Assembly: GCA_963971575.1 (NCBI GenBank)
Contig: OZ020618.1
Span: 8,682,501 to 8,746,500, forward strand
Origin: Liopterus haemorrhoidalis
Taxonomy: Eukaryota; Arthropoda; Insecta; Coleoptera; Dytiscidae
Direction of reading: 5' to 3'
Length of the DNA stretch: 64,000 bases
This document shows positions 60,285 through 64,000 of this stretch, piece after piece. The translations under genes were made by a program, and so were the position numbers. The notes beneath the pieces were generated by a model, which saw only the letters and a program-made list of their open reading frames with translations, had not been told where the DNA came from and did not search any database. Each line of letters begins with the position of its first letter. The first letter of the stretch is position 1.

Positions 60285-63200
60285 TCGGTAAAAATTGTAG
60301 CCGAACGGCTAAACCTAGAGAGTTGAAATTTGGCATGCTTATACAACTCGTTGACCCGCACATAGGAAAAATACCAAAACATCTAAAAAACATATCCCCC
60401 TAAAAATATAAACAAATATGTGCTCATCGAAAAAAAAAATATTTTTTTTTAATTCTGAGTAGGGTATCAAATGAAAGCTCTTGGTACGTGGATTAACGAT
60501 CAAATTTTTATTTTTCCAAAATAAATTATTTTGAAGCGATTTTTGCCAATATTGTGCAAAAAAAATTTTGTCCCACACCCTGTAGCCCAGATGGTTTAAA
60601 CTAAAAATCTGAAAAAATTCTAAGTAATGTACATTGGTGTGAACCGGAATAGTTCAACAGGAATTTTTGATCAGATTATGTTTTTGGAAAAAAAAGCATT
60701 TTTTGTGTTTTTTTGCTAATAATGTTGACAACTTATAGTTATATAATACGCTAAACAGTAACGTGTTTCTTGGTGCTGTGGCTAAGATACTTGCGTTCTG
60801 TCCAAGAATTCGTAATCGGACTCATGTTCGAGTCCTACGTGAGGAGACAATATTATTTTTTATTTATTTTTTGCATTTTTATATTGTTTAAATTATTTTT
60901 TCAAAATTTTAATTATATTTTGGCAATTGTTGCATTTAATTTTTAATAGCGTAAATTTAATAACCAGTGGAAATTGTTGAAATTATAATTTAATTATATA
61001 TTTGAATGTACACGAAATCAAAGGGGAGGAGCTATGACTAAAAACAACCAATGGAAGCCATAGGCGCAATTTTCAAAATCTTAATGAACCTTGATATATA
61101 AAAAAAAAATACTGCACATCTTTAAAAACTTAAATAATGGTAATTGGCATTCGAATTAAAATTCGTAAAAAAATATTTTGTCATAAAATTTGTTTTGGCA
61201 CCCCAAATAATCATCATTCACTTACTAAATACCTGCAAAACCCTGAAATGTGTGAAAATTCACACTTCACTACAATTTTTTAGTTTAAATAACATTGTGC
61301 TGGAATACTTAAATTTTGTTTTAGACTGCATTTGTTGAATTATCTTTTTATTTTTACTAGGTTTGGTATGAAGTAAAATTGTTAGAAAACCTTAAATGGG
61401 AAGATTATCACAGAGGTAGAAAAGATGATAGAAGAGATTATGGTAAGAAAGACCACGATAAAAGACAAAGGGACTCTGACAAAGATAGAAGAGATTCTGA
61501 TAAAAAAGATTCTGGTAAAAAAGATTCTGACAAAAAGGAATCTGACAAAAAGGACTCTGACAAAAAGGAAACTGACAAAAAGGAAACTGACAAAAAGGAC
61601 ACTGACAAAAAGGACACTGACAAAAAGGACACTGACAAAAAGGAATCTGATGAAAAGGATTCCGACAAAAAAGATTCTGACAAACAAGAAACGGACAAAA
61701 AAGATTTAGACAAAAAGGATTCTGATAAAAAAGAATCAGAAAAAGTAGAAGTTAAGGTAGAAGAAGATAGCAAAGAAGACGAAAAAGATAAGGTTGCTGT
61801 AAAGGAAGAAGCTGTAAAAGAGGAGCCTGAGATAAAAAAAGAGGTGAAAGAAGAACCAAAGGAAGAAGAAAAAATGGAGACTGACGAGAAGGAAAATGAG
61901 AAGAAAGAAGATAAAGAAGTTGAAGTAAAAGAAGAAGAAAAGGAGAAAAAGGAACCACCAAAAGAAGAGAAAGAGAAGGAACCAATTCATTGTATACGAA
62001 TTGGTTGGTCGGTGCAGGAATCAATTATGCAACTTGGTGAAGCTGCCCATTCTTACGCTTATGATTCAGATGGCATGAAAGTACTTAACTCAGAATTTGT
62101 AGAATATGGAAAGAAGTTTGCTGTCGATGACGTTGTTGGCGCCTTTTTGGTAAGTTAGTTATTATACCTTACTAAATTGTAACATTATCGTTTTGTCTTA
62201 TTGAAGTACCATATTCGGTTCCAAGCGTATGGGTCGGCAATAGAGTCTCTAATTAATTTTTGGGGAAGGAAACCTAGTCCTTTTTCTCTGTAGGTACCCA
62301 CAGGTCGAGACTAGAGTCACTAATTGAGTGTCTTATAACTTTATTAGTGCTACAGTAACTCGAAAAGTAATGGCTTCCCTATGCCCTGTTTTAACTCATG
62401 ATATGGTTATCTCAGGTACCTTGGTAAGCTACATAATAACCATTTGCACCAGTAGTGGGCATATCGTATCAATAGGAAGAAATTCTAATTCTTTACGCTG
62501 GTTCAGGGCGCAGTATCGGGATGAAATGCAGCGTTTGTTTTCATAAATTCTTTCTCGGCATTTTTACAATTTTTGACGACATGAGACACACATTCACAGC
62601 ACTTAACACGTGAGAGACTCTTTACCACAAACACTTAATTATACACTGGGCACCACAGCTCTGACTTACATCGTCTAAAACCATTTGTCTCACAATATGT
62701 CTTTGGATATTGTCTCTCCACTCTTTTGCTAGAGACTACACTACCATACGGGCACTACAACTTAAATACGGAATTACTTGTTACACTACAGAACACTCTA
62801 AATCAGTGTTTCTCAACTGAAAATGTACCGCGGACCAGTCAAATATTTAATTTTCTACCACGGATCAGTAAAATATTTAATTTTGTACCGCGGACCCCTA
62901 AAAATATATGTAATACTCAAAAAACTGTATATGTAAACTCTACATATATCTTAGTAATCAAAAATCACTGAAAAATGAACAAAATACACAGAAAATGAAC
63001 AAAATGTCATAAAGAAATTAATAAAAAACCTCAAAAATAATAATTTATTCGCCTTTCGCGAACCACTACAATTTTGCTAAGGACCACCAGTTTTCCGCGG
63101 ACCACCTGTTGAGAAACACTGCTCTAAATATCTCTAACCCATGATGAACAAAATCTCTCTCCCTTAAACACGTCTTGAGTCTTTATGCAACTTCACAAGA

Positions 63201-64000
63201 TGACTGTCTTAACTCAATTTTCTTAAACATGACCTAACCTTATGACGGTTTGAACTCCACTAAAACAGAACTACTCTGAGAGGCTTACATCGCCCAACTC
63301 TAAAATATCATTTCACACCCAGGTCATTCAGACAACAGTTATTATTCATAAATTAAATTGTATAATCTCCCTAGATAAGTAACCAAAGTAATATTTATTT
63401 TACAGACAGAATTGTCATCAATATAAGAATTTACGATTTTCTTTTCATGTTAACTTTACTAAGGTCTCAAGTTACAGTAATAAACATGCCCTTAAATGTC
63501 GTTTCTAAGAAATATATTATTTTTTATCATTTAACATTTTTAATATTTTACTCTAATTGGATGATTATATCTCACGAATACGTGAATTACTAAGTATTTG
63601 TGACCCACGACCGTTCACCAGTCTCTATTTTACAACTGTTTAATTTTTCTAGGATTTGGAATCAGATCCAGTAACAATATCATACACAATCAATGGTGAA
63701 GTACAAGATGTTGCCTTTTCAATCCCAAAATCAGAATTGCCCGAAGACGTAGCATTATTCCCACACATTCTAACCAGAAACTTAAAGTTCGAAGTTAATT
63801 TTGGACAGAAAGAAGAACCCTGGTTCCAACCTCCTGAAACATTAGCTGAATATACTCTTGTCAAGGATGTTGAAGAAAAAGTAACAGGATTACAGCGACC
63901 TGAAAAAAGAGATGATTGCAATGTAAGTTTAATTTAATTTTTAGATCGGATTTGATTAGTAATGTTTTGTTTTGTATTTAGGTAATCATGATGGTGGGTT
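50749..64000 (+). CDS. hnRNP U/SAF-A-like protein, 5' part
   Basis: Nuclear RNA- and scaffold-binding protein of the hnRNP U family. Exons seen: 50749-50878, 51240-51439, 55171-55413, 57562-57814, 58609-58733, 61361-62149, 63653-63922 and 63982 onward, all in phase, 670 residues before the last. Domains: SAP (1-43, [20 protein letters not shown]); acidic Ser/Pro/Glu region (44-190); RKSRWGS and an SR-like stretch (192-260); SPRY, split between 276-332 and 525-660; then VIMMVG at the window edge, the start of the P-loop kinase-like domain. A roughly 190-residue charged insert (333-524) interrupts the SPRY domain. Exon 3 has a CAGCAG acceptor, so one Gln may be optional. Introns 2-6 each host one H/ACA-like RNA. 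The gene continues beyond the window. Confidence 0.93.
52275..52590. mobile_element. hAT MITE in hnRNP U-like intron 2
   Basis: Termini CAGTGTTTCTCAACC and the complement of CTGTTGAGGAACACTG; 8-bp duplication GTCTACGT / GTCTACAT (7 of 8). Same family as 9928-10178 and 62804-63121. Confidence 0.88.
52666..53593. mobile_element. hAT element interrupted by another MITE
   Basis: Termini CAGTGGTTCTTAACC and GGTTCAGAACCAGTG with a perfect 8-bp duplication CTCTAGGC. The GGAGCAC word is repeated inside both ends. Most of its length is the nested element at 52713-53299. Confidence 0.88.
52713..53299. mobile_element. nested MITE with TAA duplication
   Basis: Termini TACCCTTTTCACACTAGATC and its complement (one mismatch in about 27 bp), flanked by TAA on both sides, as in PIF/Harbinger elements. 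Non-coding. Confidence 0.85.
53628..53758 (+). ncRNA. H/ACA-like snoRNA, copy 1 (intron 2)
   Basis: 131 nt. The 5' hairpin pairs CACTAAT with ATTAGTG; H box ACAGTA; 3' hairpin pairs CCTG with CAGG above a pocket and GCTT..CC with GG.AAGC below; ACA then 3 nt end. Relative to the consensus it has T for G before GCTTCC and C for T in GGCAAGC. Host-intron position, sense orientation and lack of indels against four other copies support an RNA gene. Confidence 0.75.
54780..55025. repeat. repeat with CAGA/GACA microsatellite
   Basis: A GACAGACGGACGGACAGACA-type microsatellite at 54856-54905 within a longer non-coding unit of the style often dispersed in insect genomes. Only one copy in this window. 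Confidence 0.5.
55480..55610 (+). ncRNA. H/ACA-like snoRNA, copy 2 (intron 3)
   Basis: 131 nt, same boxes and hairpins as the other copies. It differs by G for C in the 5' pocket strand (CCGTATGC) and A for G in the lower 3' stem (GATAAGC), which weakens that stem, so this may be the least functional copy. The 33 nt upstream are shared with copy 3. Confidence 0.72.
55653..55916. mobile_element. MITE with TCGCGACTG termini
   Basis: Inverted termini TCGCGACTG and CAGTCGCGA, flanked by AT on both sides. The flanking sequence, when rejoined by eye, matches the unbroken 3' flank of snoRNA copies 3 and 5 (ATACAATAGG), which marks the empty site. Confidence 0.75.
55917..56025 (+). repeat. segment shared with intron 6 (62466-62580)
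   Basis: AATAGGAAGAAATTC, then GGCACAGTATCGGGATGAA and GTTTTCATAAATTCT are shared in order with intron 6 downstream of snoRNA copy 5. It shows that part of the snoRNA flank was duplicated together with the RNA. Confidence 0.75.
56165..56507. mobile_element. MITE (ATAGTCCGTTCAAAGGTGAG)
   Basis: Inverted termini of about 30 bp, ATAGTCCGTTCAAAGGTGAG and CTCACCTTTGAACGGATTAT. A diverged copy lies at 25850-26205. Confidence 0.85.
56570..57540. repeat. 1-kb repeat with CTGT microsatellite, copy A (intron 3)
   Basis: Starts TTTTTAGGGTTTTGTAGGTA, followed by GTCGTCTGTCTGTCTGTC. Collinear with 60185-61275 over nearly 1 kb. A tRNA-like segment is embedded at 57057-57127: GGTAGCTCAGATGG and AGTTCGAATCC (B box). 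Confidence 0.85.
57976..58112. mobile_element. MITE (GGTCCGGTTTCTGAGAGC)
   Basis: Inverted ends CCGGTTTCTGAGAGCTTAG and CTAAGCTTTCAGAAACCGG around 137 bp, in hnRNP U-like intron 4. Related to 34186-34312. Confidence 0.8.
58155..58322. mobile_element. truncated copy of the AAGTCGGTTTACG MITE
   Basis: Matches 33327-33500 closely from AAAGTCGGTTTACGATAACT through GGATTGTTCAATCGTT, then stops abruptly 28 bp before snoRNA copy 3; the right end is missing. Confidence 0.8.
58350..58480 (+). ncRNA. H/ACA-like snoRNA, copy 3 (intron 4)
   Basis: 131 nt with both boxes intact. Differences from the others are confined to the apical part of the 3' hairpin (TTTTAACTTATGGTATGG). It ends 128 nt before the next exon, the closest of the five to a 3' splice site, in the shortest of the host introns (794 nt). 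Confidence 0.78.
58817..59908. mobile_element. PIF/Harbinger-like element in intron 5
   Basis: Termini GGCTACGGTTACAGTGGAAG and CTTCCACTGTAACCGCAGCC, flanked by a 3-bp TTA duplication. Internal repeats of TTCGCGCGA / CGCGCGAATA are inverted. It includes a broken MADF-type coding remnant and, from 59347, a hAT left end CAGTGGTTCTCAACCGG, and a piece of the AAACGTTTAGGCGGAACTA family. Confidence 0.82.
59146..59335 (+). pseudogene. broken MADF-domain coding fragment
   Basis: From ATG at 59146 the frame reads a MADF-like start ([18 protein letters not shown]) and then shifts by one base near 59220; the other frame continues [17 protein letters not shown]. The pattern of an aromatic/acidic start and a W at the end of helix 2 fits MADF/Myb-like DNA-binding proteins, which Harbinger transposons often carry as a second gene. 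Disrupted, so not functional. Confidence 0.65.
60036..60166 (+). ncRNA. H/ACA-like snoRNA, copy 4 (intron 5)
   Basis: 131 nt, the closest to consensus; one change (T for C) at the first base of the 5' pocket strand. Its 3' flank lacks the CCATTTGCACC sequence that follows copies 2, 3 and 5, so the conserved unit ends exactly at the ACATAA/TA boundary. Confidence 0.78.
60185..61275. repeat. 1-kb repeat with CTGT microsatellite, copy B (intron 5)
   Basis: Collinear with copy A at 56570-57540 (both contain GACCCACACATAGGAAAAAT-like text and AACCAATGGAAGCCATAGGC). It carries a different tRNA-like segment at 60771-60845, with GTGCTGTGGCTAAGAT and TGTTCGAGTCC. Confidence 0.85.
61520..61740 (+). 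repeat. 15-bp coding minisatellite in exon 6
   Basis: About 14 units of 15 bp (GACAAAAAGGAATCT and variants) encoding repeated [10 protein letters not shown] pentapeptides inside the SPRY insert of the hnRNP U-like gene. It keeps frame throughout. Confidence 0.92.
62306..62436 (+). ncRNA. H/ACA-like snoRNA, copy 5 (intron 6)
   Basis: 131 nt. An A-to-G change in the 5' hairpin (TTGAGTG) turns an A-U pair into a G-U pair, keeping the stem; two further changes lie in the 3' apical region. Boxes and pocket strands are unchanged. Confidence 0.78.
62804..63121. mobile_element. hAT MITE in intron 6
   Basis: 318 bp, termini CAGTGTTTCTCAACTG and TGTTGAGAAACACTG, perfect 8-bp duplication CTCTAAAT. 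Three internal copies of ACCGCGGACC. Confidence 0.92.

Noticed and set aside
61382..62024. Several long minus- and plus-strand ORFs over exon 6 of the hnRNP U-like gene
   Set aside because: They are shadows of the 15-bp repeat and Lys/Glu-rich coding; only the frame that continues the SPRY domain is real.
55502..62546. Recurring small ORF of about 64-105 codons at 55502, 58372 and 62328 that looks like a conserved peptide family
   Set aside because: Translation begins at a non-ATG codon in the middle of the snoRNA-like core. Conservation follows the RNA boundaries and boxes rather than codons, and the frames end in unrelated text.

Overview
The window is AT-rich animal nuclear DNA with split genes, short GT-AG introns and a very dense load of small transposon remnants. 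The proteins (fibrillarin, delta-COP, an hnRNP U-like protein, a TMC channel, Spred) and the repeat types point to an insect; the sequence alone does not support a firm order or species. All gene models below were built by joining exons by eye at GT/AG sites with reading phase checked, so exon ends are predictions.

Layout, left to right: the last exon of a Sprouty-related Spred gene (973-1499, +); a repeat-rich gap; an RDH11-like short-chain dehydrogenase (6081-5009, -) divergent from the single-exon UFMylation/ER-phagy adaptor CDK5RAP3 (6310-7881, +); a three-exon TMC7-like membrane channel (8463-12884, +); a long gap with a degraded DNA transposon; a two-exon RNase H2 subunit C (20377-19929, -) divergent from fibrillarin (20728-22888, +, four exons); delta-COP (26456-34501, +, ten exons); ECH1 dienoyl-CoA isomerase (39374-42967, +, six exons) convergent with a five-exon EF-hand dynein-regulatory-complex protein DRC8/EFCAB2 (50424-43144, -), whose first intron contains a phosphoglycerate-mutase-like ORF lacking key catalytic residues (about 48546-47749, -); and, divergent from DRC8, the 5' seven and a bit exons of an hnRNP U/SAF-A-like gene (50749 to beyond the window end, +).

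The most notable signal is in the hnRNP U-like gene. Each of five consecutive introns (2 to 6) carries one copy, always in sense orientation and exactly 131 nt long with no indels, of a near-identical sequence with the hallmarks of an H/ACA box snoRNA: a 5' hairpin, an H box ACAGTA, a 3' hairpin with an internal pocket, and ACA followed by the presumed 3' end, with 14 nt between the pocket and the ACA. The surrounding intron sequence is largely unrelated between copies apart from short flanks. This looks like a multi-copy intronic snoRNA family.

Elsewhere the non-coding DNA is mostly explained by MITEs and SINEs. Several have clean 8-bp target-site duplications (hAT type), others TA or 3-bp TAA/TTA duplications, and several are nested. 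Three gene pairs are head-to-head with 230-350 bp between start codons, so bidirectional promoters are likely.
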